A DNA stretch of 37,757 nucleotides, taken from positions 1 to 37,757 of the forward strand of contig CALHGQ010000399.1 of the NCBI GenBank assembly GCA_938030175.1, given 5' to 3'. Within the stretch, counting starts at the first letter, position 1. Each line of letters opens with the position of its first letter. Shown in pieces: positions 8,800 through 18,570 of the stretch. Under the pieces are notes generated by a model. It made no database searches. It saw only the letters and a program-made list of their open reading frames with translations, and was not told where the DNA came from. The translations under genes were made by a program, and so were the position numbers. This DNA is from an uncultured bacterium (GTDB taxonomy: Bacteria; Planctomycetota; UBA1135; GCA-002686595).

Positions 8800-10290
8800 A
8801 TGGCATCGTCACCGACGCCACTCAGGCTGCTGCCCAAGCTTCAACCAGGCCCGTCGGCCGCCAACCCCATTCTCCCGTTCCCGCTGAAGAAAGGGAGTGG
8901 AGGACCGCCTACGCAAGCGGAGCGCAACGTCGATCTATTGAGTCGTGCGACGAACGGCGTCACGCTTGCCGAGCTAGCCAGACTGAATCAGATGGGACGG
9001 CCCGCGTGGTTGCGTGAGCAACTGGCCCCTACGGCCCAGGACAACGTCGTGCTACGGCGCACCTTGGCGGAGCTCGGGTCCCTGCGTCTGACCATCCCTG
9101 AGGTCTACGCGGAGTACGAGTCCAACGCCGGGGAAGCGGTCAGGGACATCAAGCAGGCAGCGATCGTTCGCGCCGTGCACTCCGACTGGCAGCTACGGGA
9201 GCGCATGGTCGACTTCTGGCACGATCACTTCAGCGTTGCGATTCAGACGTCCGGCCGAACGCGCCTCGGGCACCACGCCTACGACCGAGAAGTGATCCGC
9301 GCCAATGTCTTTGGGAACTTCGAGACCATGCTCCAGGCGAGCGCCAAGTCGGTGTCGATGCTGGAGTACTTGAACGGCAAGGAGAACCTCGCGGGCAGCC
9401 CCAACGAGAACTACGCGCGGGAGGTGATGGAGCTGCACACGCTCGGCGTAGACGGCCCCTACACCGAGAATGACATCGTCGAATTGGCGCGGTGCCTGAC
9501 GGGCTGGTCGTTCTATCCGCTCGATGACACGAGTCAGCCAGGTGAGTTCCGATTCCGCGACGACCGGCACGATGACGGCCCCAAAACCGTCGTGGGGGTG
9601 CAGATCCCGGCAGGCGGTGGCGTCAGCGACGGCGAAACCGTGCTCACATTCTTGGCGGAGCATCCAACGACCGTGGACTTTGTGTCGCGCAAGCTCGTGA
9701 ATCGTTTCGTCTCTGAATTCGCGCCGGAGGCCGCCGTGGATCTTGTGAAGGCCGCATGGGTGCGGGGCGGGGGAGACCTGGGGATCGTTACGGCCGTGCT
9801 CTTCTCTGATGAAGTCGCGGACGCAGCGACGCCGTGGAATGACCGCAAGGTCAAGCGACCGTTCCAGTTCGCGGTGAGCCTCCTTCGCGCGCTCGACCTG
9901 CGCTCGGACAATAGCTATCGCAACGTGATGTTCCGCCTCACGGGGATGGGGCAGGACATTTTCGGCTGGCCCGCGCCGAACGGCTACCCGGACAGTTCGG
10001 CGGTCTGGAGCGGCGATCTCTACGGCCGCTGGGACTACGCGGCGGATGTCGTGCGCGGCGGCTTCGCAGGGATCGTCTTCCCTGACTCGAAGCTGGATGA
10101 GATCGGCGGAGGTGTGCCGACCACTGCCCTGGCGGAGCGGTTGGCCCAAGTGCTCACCGCGGGCCGCGCCGAGCCAGCGAACGTTGCATCTCTCCAAGCG
10201 TGGATCGACGGACAGTCGAACTTCGACGCGCGCGACTTCCGCGACGCCATCACGGTGATGGCGTCCAGTCCCGACTTCTTCAACGCTTAG
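8800..10290 (+). CDS. DUF1800 domain-containing protein
   Basis: RERMVDFWHDHFSV, NYAREVMELHTLGVDGPYTENDIVELARCLTGWSF, DFVSRKLVNRFV; AGGAGGAACCC just upstream of the ATG. Confidence 0.93.
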   Translation: MASSPTPLRLLPKLQPGPSAANPILPFPLKKGSGGPPTQAERNVDLLSRATNGVTLAELARLNQMGRPAWLREQLAPTAQDNVVLRRTLAELGSLRLTIPEVYAEYESNAGEAVRDIKQAAIVRAVHSDWQLRERMVDFWHDHFSVAIQTSGRTRLGHHAYDREVIRANVFGNFETMLQASAKSVSMLEYLNGKENLAGSPNENYAREVMELHTLGVDGPYTENDIVELARCLTGWSFYPLDDTSQPGEFRFRDDRHDDGPKTVVGVQIPAGGGVSDGETVLTFLAEHPTTVDFVSRKLVNRFVSEFAPEAAVDLVKAAWVRGGGDLGIVTAVLFSDEVADAATPWNDRKVKRPFQFAVSLLRALDLRSDNSYRNVMFRLTGMGQDIFGWPAPNGYPDSSAVWSGDLYGRWDYAADVVRGGFAGIVFPDSKLDEIGGGVPTTALAERLAQVLTAGRAEPANVASLQAWIDGQSNFDARDFRDAITVMASSPDFFNA

Positions 10291-10308
10291 CTCAGGAGGA
10301 CATCAGCT

Positions 10309-11589
10309 ATGAAGCAAGACCCGAAACTGAATCGACGAACGTTCCTCGGTTCGGCGGCAGCTGCCGTCGGAGCCGCAGGGCTCGCGAGTGCGAGCGTTCG
10401 AGGCCCCCTGGGGACCCGCGGCCGCATGATGGGGCGCGACACCCTCGTAACGATCTATCTCCGCGGCGCGATGGACGGCATGTCGGCCGTTGTGCCGTAC
10501 GCGGACCCGAACTACGCCCCGGAGCGCGGCGACCTCGCCGTGCGTCCCCCCGGAGCCGCCCCCGATCGCGCCCTCGACCTAGATGGGTTCTTCGGACTGA
10601 ATCCGAGCGGCTCGGCTTTGATGCGTCCCTACGGCGATGGCCAGCTCCTGTTCGTGCACGCCAGCGGGCTCAGCGTCCCGAACCGTTCGCACTTTGATGC
10701 GCAGAAGCGCATGGAAACCGGGACGCCGGCGTCGGTGCCTGCTGCGTACCCGACCGGCTGGCTCGGAAGGTACCTCCAAAGCGCCACGCCAACGGGCACG
10801 ACGGGGGTGCGCGGGTTGAGCATTGACAACCTGCTGCCCCTGACCCTGGCCGGCGGTCCGGAGACGCTTCCGATCAAGGACATCGGCGACTTCAACTTTC
10901 CCGGTCGGGCCGTGACACGTGCGGACCGGCGCGACCTGCTGGACGCGCAGTACCAGGGGGCGACTCCGCTGCTGGCCCAGTCGGCGAGCTCTGCGCTCCG
11001 CGCGATCGATCTGCTCGACGCGGTGGACTATTCGAACTACGTGCCTGCGCCGGGCGCCAACTACCCGGACACGAAGTTCGGGGAAGCCCTCGCCCAAGTG
11101 GCAGCGCTCATCAAGGCGAACATCGACTTGGAAACGGCGCAGGTCAACCTGGGCGGTTGGGACCATCACTCCGCGATGGGCGTGACCGACGGGACCTTCG
11201 CCGGCCTCTTCGAGGAGTTGAGCGCTGCCTTGGAGGCGTTCTATATCGACTTGGACGGGACGGGCCTTGGGTACACCCTGATGACTCAAACTGAGTTCGG
11301 GCGCCGGGTCAGGCCGAACTCGAACGACGGGACTGACCACGGATTTGGATCCTGCATGATGCTGATGGGCCCAAGCGTCTTGGGGGGGCGAACCCTGAGT
11401 GACTGGCCGGGGCTGGCGCCCGAGTCGTCCCAAGGGGCGGGCGACGGGGACCAGGTGAACGGCGACCTCGCCGTCACGATCGACTGGCGCGACGTCGCCG
11501 CCGAGGTGATGGAGCGGCGCCTCGGGGCCACTGACCTGGCCGCGATCTTCCCCACCTACACGCCCACGTTCCGGGGCGTCGTGATGTAG
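10309..11589 (+). CDS. DUF1501 domain-containing protein with Tat signal
   Basis: Tat motif NRRTFLGSAAAAVGAAGLASA; TLVTIYLRGAMDGMSAVVPY; LGGWDHHSAMG; MTQTEFGRRVRPNSNDGTDHGFGSCMMLMG; AGGAGG upstream. Confidence 0.93.
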   Translation: MKQDPKLNRRTFLGSAAAAVGAAGLASASVRGPLGTRGRMMGRDTLVTIYLRGAMDGMSAVVPYADPNYAPERGDLAVRPPGAAPDRALDLDGFFGLNPSGSALMRPYGDGQLLFVHASGLSVPNRSHFDAQKRMETGTPASVPAAYPTGWLGRYLQSATPTGTTGVRGLSIDNLLPLTLAGGPETLPIKDIGDFNFPGRAVTRADRRDLLDAQYQGATPLLAQSASSALRAIDLLDAVDYSNYVPAPGANYPDTKFGEALAQVAALIKANIDLETAQVNLGGWDHHSAMGVTDGTFAGLFEELSAALEAFYIDLDGTGLGYTLMTQTEFGRRVRPNSNDGTDHGFGSCMMLMGPSVLGGRTLSDWPGLAPESSQGAGDGDQVNGDLAVTIDWRDVAAEVMERRLGATDLAAIFPTYTPTFRGVVM

Positions 11590-11622
11590 CGAGCCGCGGC
11601 GGTGCCTCGATTCGTGGCGCGG

Positions 11623-11664
11623 AGAGCACCAGGCCGGGACGGTTTTGTCCCAGCCCGGGGCTCT
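11623..11664 (+). terminator. Possible hairpin terminator after the DUF1800-DUF1501 operon
   Basis: Nested inverted repeats AGAGC/GCTCT and GGGAC-GGTTTT-GTCCC; no T tract. Confidence 0.35.
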
Positions 11665-11744
11665 TCGCCAACGGAGCGTTACGGTTCAGTTAGCAAGTTC
11701 CTAGACGCTGGATCCTGGGCTCATCAGGGGTCGACAAAAGCAAC

Positions 11745-12224
11745 ATGCAACACCCCACCCCAGTTCGTATCCCCGACTCGTACAGCGCCCTCGACTTCTT
11801 GACCGAGGCAGAATCCTCCTCCCTGGCCGTCGTCGAGGCTCCCGCCCCGGCGTCCACCACTCGCCTGCAAGGTGCGAGGATCCTGCTCGTGGAGGACGAC
11901 CCCGGCCTTCGGGCGGCTCTGTCGATCCGCCTCGAGAACGAGGGCTGCCATGTGACGGACGCGGCCACCGGCAGCGCGGCGCGCTGGAGCCTCCTGTCCT
12001 GCAGCTTTGACGCGGTCATTCTCGACCTTGGCCTGCCCAACGGGAGCGGCCTCGACGTCCTCGACGAGGTCAGCAGGGCCAAGTCACTGCCGCCCGTCAT
12101 GGTCCTGACCGGCAGCGACGCGGACGAGCGCGACCGAGCGCGCGCCTACGGTGCGACGTTCGTGCTTACGAAGCCGACACCCTTCGACGTGGTGAAGGAA
12201 AAGCTGTCGCGTCTCTTGGGCTGA
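11745..12224 (+). CDS. Single-domain response regulator (receiver domain)
   Basis: ILLVEDDPGLRAAL, DAVILDLGLPNGSGLDVL, VMVLTGSD, FVLTKP. Confidence 0.88.
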   Translation: MQHPTPVRIPDSYSALDFLTEAESSSLAVVEAPAPASTTRLQGARILLVEDDPGLRAALSIRLENEGCHVTDAATGSAARWSLLSCSFDAVILDLGLPNGSGLDVLDEVSRAKSLPPVMVLTGSDADERDRARAYGATFVLTKPTPFDVVKEKLSRLLG

Positions 12225-12238
12225 TCCCAGCCGCGGCT

Positions 12239-12257
12239 CCGGAGGTTGATCCTCCGG
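12239..12257. terminator. Hairpin between convergent genes
   Basis: CCGGAGG-TTGAT-CCTCCGG perfect 7-bp stem between convergent stops. Confidence 0.45.
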
Positions 12258-12266
12258 CGCACCCTT

Positions 12267-12749
12267 TCACTCAGCGCCCTGCAATTCCATCAGCTCGCGA
12301 AGCTGGAATCCATGGCGCTGTGGATGGATCGTCGCGTGCTCTAGCATCGAGTCGATGGTGAAAGGCGTCTTCCATGGCGCGGGCCACGCCTCGCGGTCAA
12401 TGACCCTGTCGCTCACCGTGGCTAGGGCAGAGCGCCAAGCTTCTAGCACGTGCTCCGTGTATCGGTCGCAGTCCTCTGCGATTCGGTTGGACGCGGGCGG
12501 CTTCTCGATCTCTGGCTGCGGGAGCTCGAGCTTCTCGGTCATCCAAAGGACGTAGAACCGAGCGCACTTGAGGACGTGCCGGAGAAGAGTGCCCATGGAG
12601 GCGTAGTCCGGATCGCTCGTCTTCGGGAGCTTCACTTCCTGTGACGCGGCCGATTTCCAGAGGGCGACGAACCGCCGGAGCTCTTCCTCGTGCATGAGAA
12701 CGAGGGCACGCGCAGCGTTGGAAGCGTAGTGGTCGAGTTCTCTTGGCAT
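12267..12749 (-). CDS. DinB-like family protein
   Basis: Helical DinB-like pattern with HVLKCARFY...SMLEHATIHPQRHGFQLRELMEL. Confidence 0.55.
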   Translation of the reverse strand: MPRELDHYASNAARALVLMHEEELRRFVALWKSAASQEVKLPKTSDPDYASMGTLLRHVLKCARFYVLWMTEKLELPQPEIEKPPASNRIAEDCDRYTEHVLEAWRSALATVSDRVIDREAWPAPWKTPFTIDSMLEHATIHPQRHGFQLRELMELQGAE

Positions 12750-12788
12750 GGCGCTCGCGGCTCCTAAGGAATGAAAGTCAGGCGCGGT

Positions 12789-13403
12789 CTAACGATCGAA
12801 TAGCGCCTCGAAGTAGCGGTTCAGAATACCGTAGGTCATCCCCCAGATCGTGCGACCCTCGAAGTTCCACGAGGGCAGCTTGTGCACGAGCCCCTCGTGG
12901 TCGTAGCGGTAGTCTTCGTGCAGTGAACCGTCGGAGGCCGGCGTGATCGGTAGCCAGAACGCCTCGTCGGCCTCGGGGCCGCAGGTGGGCTCTTCCACCT
13001 CGGGCCGGTAGAACACGATGGGAGTGATGTAGAGTGGGAGTCGCTGGGCTCGCGAGGTCGCTTGGACCGGCGGAAGCGGACCAATGTGCAAGGCGCCGTC
13101 TCCGTGCAGCGGGTCGATGCCGACTTCCTCCCGCGATTCTCGCCGCGCGGTCGCGATGAGGTCCTCGTCTTCTTCCTCCGCGTGCCCTCCAGGGAGGCCG
13201 ATCTGGCCGGACCAGCGGTCGGTTTCGCGGTACGCGCGCCGCATCAGAAGAACCGAACATTGCGCCAGCGAAGCGCCGGTGAGCAGCACGGCCACGGCGG
13301 CTTCGCGCGCGTCCTCTGGGATCACGGCTCCAGTGCCCTGGCAGCGCTTGGCGGCGGCGCGGAGCCGCGCCTCGTCCTCCGGCTGGATTCCCGGGGCACT
13401 CAT
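12789..13403 (-). CDS. NUDIX hydrolase, CoA pyrophosphatase-like
   Basis: VLLMRRAYRETDRWSGQIGLPGGHAEEEDEDLIATARRESREEVGID; ATG at 13403 overlaps the stop of the upstream ABC transporter (ATGA). Confidence 0.88.
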   Translation of the reverse strand: MSAPGIQPEDEARLRAAAKRCQGTGAVIPEDAREAAVAVLLTGASLAQCSVLLMRRAYRETDRWSGQIGLPGGHAEEEDEDLIATARRESREEVGIDPLHGDGALHIGPLPPVQATSRAQRLPLYITPIVFYRPEVEEPTCGPEADEAFWLPITPASDGSLHEDYRYDHEGLVHKLPSWNFEGRTIWGMTYGILNRYFEALFDR

Positions 13404-15289
13404 CGGGCCGAACCCGCCGCTGCGCCGCTCCGTTCTCCGGTCTGTACTGACCAAAGCTGTGCGTAGAGACCGCCCTGGGCCACGAGATCGTCGTGCAGAC
13501 CGCGTTCGACGACCTCGCCTGCGTTGAGCACAAGGATCATGTCGGCGTTGCGGATCGTCGAGAGCCGGTGCGCAATGACGATGGTCGTGCGGTCTTTTGC
13601 GATGTGCTCCATCGACCGCTGGATGGCGGCTTCCGTTTCGTTGTCCACCGCCGAGGTGGCTTCGTCGAGGATCAGCACGGGGGGATCCTTGAGCACGGCG
13701 CGTGCGATGGAGACCCGTTGACGCTGGCCACCGGAGAGCTTTTGTCCGCGCTCGCCCACGATCGTCGCGTACCCGTCCGGCAGCGTATCGATCCACTCGT
13801 CGATCTCTGCGGCCTCGGCCGCCGCTCGAATGTCGGCGTCGCTGGCATCCGGCCGCGCGTACGCGATGTTCTCGGCGATCGTTCCGTGGAAGAGGAACAC
13901 CTCTTGGCTCACGAGACCGATGGCGCGTCGCAGGTCTTCGAGCTTTAGATCACGCAGGTCGTGCCCGTCGATGGTGATCTTGCCCTTGCTCGGATCGTAG
14001 AAGCGAAGCAGGAGCTTGGTGATCGAAGACTTGCCGGACCCGGTGGCGCCGACGATCGCGGTGGTGGAGCGCGCAGGGAACGTCAGGTTCAATCCGCCGA
14101 AGAGCGGTGGGTGGCCGGTGTACGCGAACTCGACGGCCTCCATTCCCAGCTCGCCCTTCACCTGGGCCAGCTCGAGGGCTTCGGGTCCGCTCGTGATCTT
14201 GGAGGGGCGATCGACGAGGTCCAGGATGCGCGTCGTGCTGGCCATGGCGCGCTGGTACAGGTCGAGGGTTTCGCCAAGGCCCGTCAGCGGCCAGAGAAGT
14301 CGCTGGGTCATGAAGACCAGGACGCTGAAGGAACCGACGTCGAGCTCTCCGTTGAGTGCCAGCCGACCACCGATCAAGAGCGTCGCGGTGAACCCCGCGA
14401 GGATGAACATGCGGATCAGTGGAGAGAACGCGCTGGAGAGCGTGATGGCGGCTCGGTTGCTCGTGCGGTACGCGTTGCTTCGCCCCTCGATGCGCCCTGC
14501 CTCGGCATTCTCACGCGCGTAGCTCTTGATGGTCGCGATGCCGCCGAGGTTGCCCGCCAGGTCCGCGTTGAGTGCGCCCACCGATTGGCGCACGGTCACG
14601 TAGCGTGCCTGGAGTTTTCGCTGGTAGAGGATCGATCCCCAGATGATGAACGGCATCGGGAGGAACGCGACCCACGCGACTTCGGGGGAGAGCCAGAAGA
14701 AGATAGCGCCGACGGCGATGACGGTCGTCGCTAGCTGGATCAGGCTGTTCGCGCCACCGTCGAGGAAGCGCTCGAGCTGATTGACGTCGTCGTTCATGAC
14801 CGACATCAGCTCGCCGGAGTTTTCGTCCTCAAAGAACGCGAGCTCCAGGCCTTGCACGTGCCGGTAGGCGTCGAGGCGCAGCTCATGCTGGACCGTCTGG
14901 GCCAGGTTGCGCCAGACGATCTTCTGGAGGAATTCGAAGCCGCTCTCCGCGATCCAGATGATGGCGGTGACCACCGCCAGCCACGTGAGCTGCTGGGCCG
15001 GGTCGGTGATGCCTAGCTTGGCCACGAAGGAGTCTTCGCGATCGGCCACGATCGCAACGGCGGTGCCGATCAGCAGCGGCGGCGCGAGGTCGAACAGCTT
15101 GTTCAGCACGGAGTAGAGGACTCCGAGCCGTACGCGGCCTGCATGGTCGCTCGTATGGGCGAGCAGGCGCGACAGCGGTGAGCGCTGGGACGCGCTCTGG
15201 CCAGAGTCTTGGTTCGGGCCTTGGTCCGGTCTCTGGGGTGCAGGCGAAGGTGAGGTACTCACGGCCGAAGAGGATACTCTTCTCGTCAT
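13400..15289 (-). CDS. ABC transporter, fused permease and ATPase (MsbA-like exporter)
   Basis: Walker A GATGSGKSS, LSGGQRQRVSIARAVLKDPPVLILDEATSAVD, TTIVIAHRLSTIRNAD; exact start uncertain (ORF open to 15307). Confidence 0.93.
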   Translation of the reverse strand: MTRRVSSSAVSTSPSPAPQRPDQGPNQDSGQSASQRSPLSRLLAHTSDHAGRVRLGVLYSVLNKLFDLAPPLLIGTAVAIVADREDSFVAKLGITDPAQQLTWLAVVTAIIWIAESGFEFLQKIVWRNLAQTVQHELRLDAYRHVQGLELAFFEDENSGELMSVMNDDVNQLERFLDGGANSLIQLATTVIAVGAIFFWLSPEVAWVAFLPMPFIIWGSILYQRKLQARYVTVRQSVGALNADLAGNLGGIATIKSYARENAEAGRIEGRSNAYRTSNRAAITLSSAFSPLIRMFILAGFTATLLIGGRLALNGELDVGSFSVLVFMTQRLLWPLTGLGETLDLYQRAMASTTRILDLVDRPSKITSGPEALELAQVKGELGMEAVEFAYTGHPPLFGGLNLTFPARSTTAIVGATGSGKSSITKLLLRFYDPSKGKITIDGHDLRDLKLEDLRRAIGLVSQEVFLFHGTIAENIAYARPDASDADIRAAAEAAEIDEWIDTLPDGYATIVGERGQKLSGGQRQRVSIARAVLKDPPVLILDEATSAVDNETEAAIQRSMEHIAKDRTTIVIAHRLSTIRNADMILVLNAGEVVERGLHDDLVAQGGLYAQLWSVQTGERSGAAAGSAR

Positions 15290-16127
15290 GCACACGCCGA
15301 CATTCACTCACGCCGGAGGCATCGTTCTGCGCTTCCCCGACCCTTCCGAGCCGCTCATCCTCGTGGTGAGGCCCAGCCGCTGGGTCCCGGATGGGAGCCT
15401 CCCGGAGAAGGCGGGTGAGTGGCTGCTTCCGAAGGGTCACGTCGAGCCCGGTGAGACGGCTGTGGAAGCGGGGGTGCGCGAGGTGGCCGAGGAGGCGAAG
15501 GTCGGAGCCTCGAATCCGCGCTTCGTTGGGCACGTCAGCTACTCGTTGCCCCACGAGGAGGTGGCCTGCGCGTTCTACCTCATGGACGAGGTGGGCCCGG
15601 TCCCCTCCGAGGAGGATCGGCCCGTCGAGTGGCTCACGATGGCGGAGCTGGAAGAGGCGATGCCTTACGGCACGACGCTAGACCTCGTGAAGAAGGCGAT
15701 CGCGATGGACCCCCGGAGCGAGCCCGAGAGCGCGAACCCAGGGGCGACGCTCGGCGCGATCACCCCGCTGTTTGTGACGTCCGACCTGCGGCGCGCGATC
15801 GAGTGGTACCAGGGCATCGGATTCGAGGTGCGCCTTCAGGCCCCGGAGCACGATCCGTTCTTTGGAATCATTGCTAGGGATGGCGTTCAGGTCATGCTGA
15901 AGGAGGTCGGCGATGGCGTCGGTGCGCTACCGAACCGGGAACGCCATGGGTGGGCGCGCTGGGACGCGTTTGTGTTTGTCGATGATGTCGACGGGTTCGC
16001 TCTCGAGCTCCAGGGGCGCGGCGTGGCCCTCCTCAGCGCGCTCCAGGACTGGCCCGACGATGGGCTCCGGGGCCTGGAGCTCCAGGACCCTGATGGGTAC
16101 GTCCTGTTCTTTGGGCGTCCGGCGTAG
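15288..16127 (+). CDS. NUDIX hydrolase - VOC (glyoxalase/bleomycin-resistance-like) fusion protein
   Basis: N-terminal NUDIX (WLLPKGHVEPGETAVEAGVREVAEEAKVG) and C-terminal VOC (ITPLFVTSDLRRAIEWYQ.IGFEV...LELQDPDGYVLFFGRP) in one continuous frame. Confidence 0.87.
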   Translation: MHTPTFTHAGGIVLRFPDPSEPLILVVRPSRWVPDGSLPEKAGEWLLPKGHVEPGETAVEAGVREVAEEAKVGASNPRFVGHVSYSLPHEEVACAFYLMDEVGPVPSEEDRPVEWLTMAELEEAMPYGTTLDLVKKAIAMDPRSEPESANPGATLGAITPLFVTSDLRRAIEWYQGIGFEVRLQAPEHDPFFGIIARDGVQVMLKEVGDGVGALPNRERHGWARWDAFVFVDDVDGFALELQGRGVALLSALQDWPDDGLRGLELQDPDGYVLFFGRPA

Positions 16128-16200
16128 CCGCCTGGTCCCTGGGAACGCTTGGCTTGGGTTGGGGGGCAGCGCTCACGGGGCGCGCGGTTATCGTGGCGCC

Positions 16201-16611
16201 ATGAGCGAGCAAAACACTCATGGCAATCGCGTGGTTTGGTTCGACCTGCCCGTCAAGGACTTGAACCGCGCGGCCGCTTTTTACGGGGCGGTCTTGAAGA
16301 TCAAGGTCGACAGGGAGAGCGGCGGCGGCATGGAGTTCGCCGTTCTTGAGCACGGCCCAGGCAACGGCGGCTGCTTGGTGGTCAAGCCCGAGGATGTTCC
16401 CTTGGAGGCGGACATCCACAAGGGGCCGCTCCTCTACCTGGGCGTCGAAGGGCGCATCGACGAGGCCACCGCGATGGTGACGGAGCTCGGCGGCAGGGTC
16501 CTCACGCCCGTGCATTCCGTCGGGCCCCACGGGTTCCGGTCGATCGTCCTCGACAGTGAAGGGAACCGCGTGGCACTGCACTCAGAGCAGCGACCCTCCG
16601 AGGCTAGCTAG
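16201..16611 (+). CDS. VOC family protein
   Basis: VVWFDLPVKDLNRAAAFYGAVLKIKVD ... FRSIVLDSEGNRVALHS. Confidence 0.88.
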   Translation: MSEQNTHGNRVVWFDLPVKDLNRAAAFYGAVLKIKVDRESGGGMEFAVLEHGPGNGGCLVVKPEDVPLEADIHKGPLLYLGVEGRIDEATAMVTELGGRVLTPVHSVGPHGFRSIVLDSEGNRVALHSEQRPSEAS

Positions 16612-16658
16612 CGCATCCGCTTGCCCACGGGCGCTGGACAATCTCCGAACGAAAACGA

Positions 16659-16679
16659 GCGCCCTCTTGGCGAGGGCGC
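16659..16679. terminator. Hairpin between convergent VOC and etfA genes
   Basis: GCGCCCTC-TTGGC-GAGGGCGC perfect 8-bp stem. Confidence 0.5.
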
Positions 16680-16740
16680 CCGTTCGAAGCGCGCTCGACC
16701 CGATGGTTAGGTCGATCGCGACGGTGGGGGAGGCAGAGGC

Positions 16741-17685
16741 CTAGCCCTTCGCTGCCTTGATGGCCTCGGTCAGCTTCGGAACGATCTCGAAGGCATCGCC
16801 CACGATGCCGTAGTCGGCGACCTTGAAGATCGGCGCGTCGGCGTCCTTGTTGATCGCGACGATCGTGCCGGAGGTACGCATGCCAGCGAGGTGCTGGATG
16901 GCGCCGCTGATGGCGACCGCGATGTAGAGCTGGGGCGACACGGTCTTGCCGGTTTGTCCCACCTGCTCGCCGTGGGGGCGCCAGCCGAGATCGACGACGG
17001 CGCGCGATGCGCCAACGGCTGCGTTGCCGAACGCGCCCGCCAAGTCCTCGAGCATGCCGAAGTGCTCGGCCTCTTGAAGGCCGCGGCCGCCGCTGACGAC
17101 CACGGGTGCTTCCTTGACGTCGAGCTTCGAATCACCCTTGGCTTCGATGCCGGTGACCTTGGCCTTCGCCTCGGCGCTGATCGCGTGCTCGGCGGTCTCG
17201 CCCGGAGCTCCGCCTTCCGGTGCGTTGAAGACGTTGAGCCTGGTGGTGGCGACCATGACGTCTCCGCTCGTGCCGAGGGTGGCGAGGGCCTTGCCCGCGA
17301 GCCACGGACGCTTCACGTGGAAGCTGTCGCCGTCGGCGGTGACCTCGATGCAGTCCGCGAAGGGGGTCACGTCGAGGTGAGCCGCTACGCGGGGTGCGAT
17401 GTCCTTGCCGCGGTAGGTGGCGGCGGCGAGGAAGCCCTTCGCGCCCTCGGCCTTGCAGACGTCAGCCGCCGCGGCAGCGACGGCGTCCGAGCTGAACTCA
17501 GCCGGGCCCGTGAGGCAGACAGCTTTGGACGCGCCGACCGCGGTGGCCGCGGCAGCGGCTGCGCCTTCTCCCGCGAGGACGGCGACAACGTCGGCGCCCG
17601 CGCCCTTGGCGGCGCCGATGGCTTCGAGGCTAGCGCGGCGAACTTCGCCGCCGGTGTGCTCGCAGTAAACGATGACTTTTGACAT
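16741..17685 (-). CDS. etfA: Electron transfer flavoprotein alpha subunit
   Basis: [87 protein letters not shown]. Confidence 0.96.
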   Translation of the reverse strand: MSKVIVYCEHTGGEVRRASLEAIGAAKGAGADVVAVLAGEGAAAAAATAVGASKAVCLTGPAEFSSDAVAAAAADVCKAEGAKGFLAAATYRGKDIAPRVAAHLDVTPFADCIEVTADGDSFHVKRPWLAGKALATLGTSGDVMVATTRLNVFNAPEGGAPGETAEHAISAEAKAKVTGIEAKGDSKLDVKEAPVVVSGGRGLQEAEHFGMLEDLAGAFGNAAVGASRAVVDLGWRPHGEQVGQTGKTVSPQLYIAVAISGAIQHLAGMRTSGTIVAINKDADAPIFKVADYGIVGDAFEIVPKLTEAIKAAKG

Positions 17686-17710
17686 AGCTAGAGTGTGTGC
17701 TGCGAGAGCT

Positions 17711-18466
17711 CTAGAGAACCTGCGCTTCGTTCTGAAGCGCTTCGATGAGAGCGGGGATGGCGTCGACGCCTTCGCCAACGATGCGGCCTTCCTTGCGGGC
17801 GGCCGGAAGAGCGACTTCCACGGACACGGCTTGGTTCGCCTCGACCGTTGCGTCGATCTCTTCGTACGGCTTCTTCTTGGCCGCCATGATTCCCTTCAGG
17901 CCCGCGTAGCGCGGCTCGTTGAGACCCTTCTGGCAGGTGATGACAGCGGGGCACGAGAACGTCACCGTTTCGACGCCGTCCTCGGTTTCGACCTTGGCGG
18001 TACCGGACTGACCCGAGATCTCAAGGGAGATCACATCGGTGACGCAGGGCCAACCGAGGTACGTCGCAACCATCGGGCCGACCGCAGCGTTGTCGCGGTC
18101 GGTGGCAACACGGCCCATGAACACTACGTCGGCGCCCATGCTTTGGATCTGTGCGGTGAGGGCCTTGGCCGTCGCGCGCGCGTCGCGATCCTGCCACTCT
18201 TCGTCCACAAGGACGACGGCTTTGTCGCCACCCTTGGCGAGGCACTCGCGGATTTCCTTGGTACCGCCCTTCGTGCCGAGGGTCAGGACAGTGACTTCTC
18301 CGGCGCCGAGGGCCTCTTTGGTCTTGACGGCTTCTTCGACGGCGATCTCGTCGTAGAACGAGATCATGTACTGAAGGCCAGCGCTGTCGAGGCCCTTGCC
18401 GTCGGCGGTGGGCTTAGCCACCGCTTCGGTCGTGGGCACGCGCTTGACACAAGCGACGATGTTCAT
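17711..18466 (-). CDS. etfB: Electron transfer flavoprotein beta subunit
   Basis: MNIVACVKRVPTTEA, MISFYDEIAVEEAVKTKE, ADVVFMGRVATDRDNAAVGPMVATYLGWP, NEPRYAGLKGIMAAKKKP. Confidence 0.96.
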   Translation of the reverse strand: MNIVACVKRVPTTEAVAKPTADGKGLDSAGLQYMISFYDEIAVEEAVKTKEALGAGEVTVLTLGTKGGTKEIRECLAKGGDKAVVLVDEEWQDRDARATAKALTAQIQSMGADVVFMGRVATDRDNAAVGPMVATYLGWPCVTDVISLEISGQSGTAKVETEDGVETVTFSCPAVITCQKGLNEPRYAGLKGIMAAKKKPYEEIDATVEANQAVSVEVALPAARKEGRIVGEGVDAIPALIEALQNEAQVL

Positions 18467-18570
18467 GGGGGTCTGCTGAGCGATTAGCTCTGCTCTACGG
18501 GCTCAAGAATCGAGTTTATGGGCAACGAGAATACCCGCCATCGACTCCCCCGTGGGCCCCTCCCGGCTGA

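Noticed and set aside
9193-10197. 334-aa minus-strand ORF opposite DUF1800
   Set aside because: Shadow ORF over a clear DUF1800 gene; no motifs.
16891-18487. Plus-strand ORFs of 263 and 271 aa opposite etfA and etfB
   Set aside because: Shadow frames; etfA/etfB on the minus strand are unequivocal.
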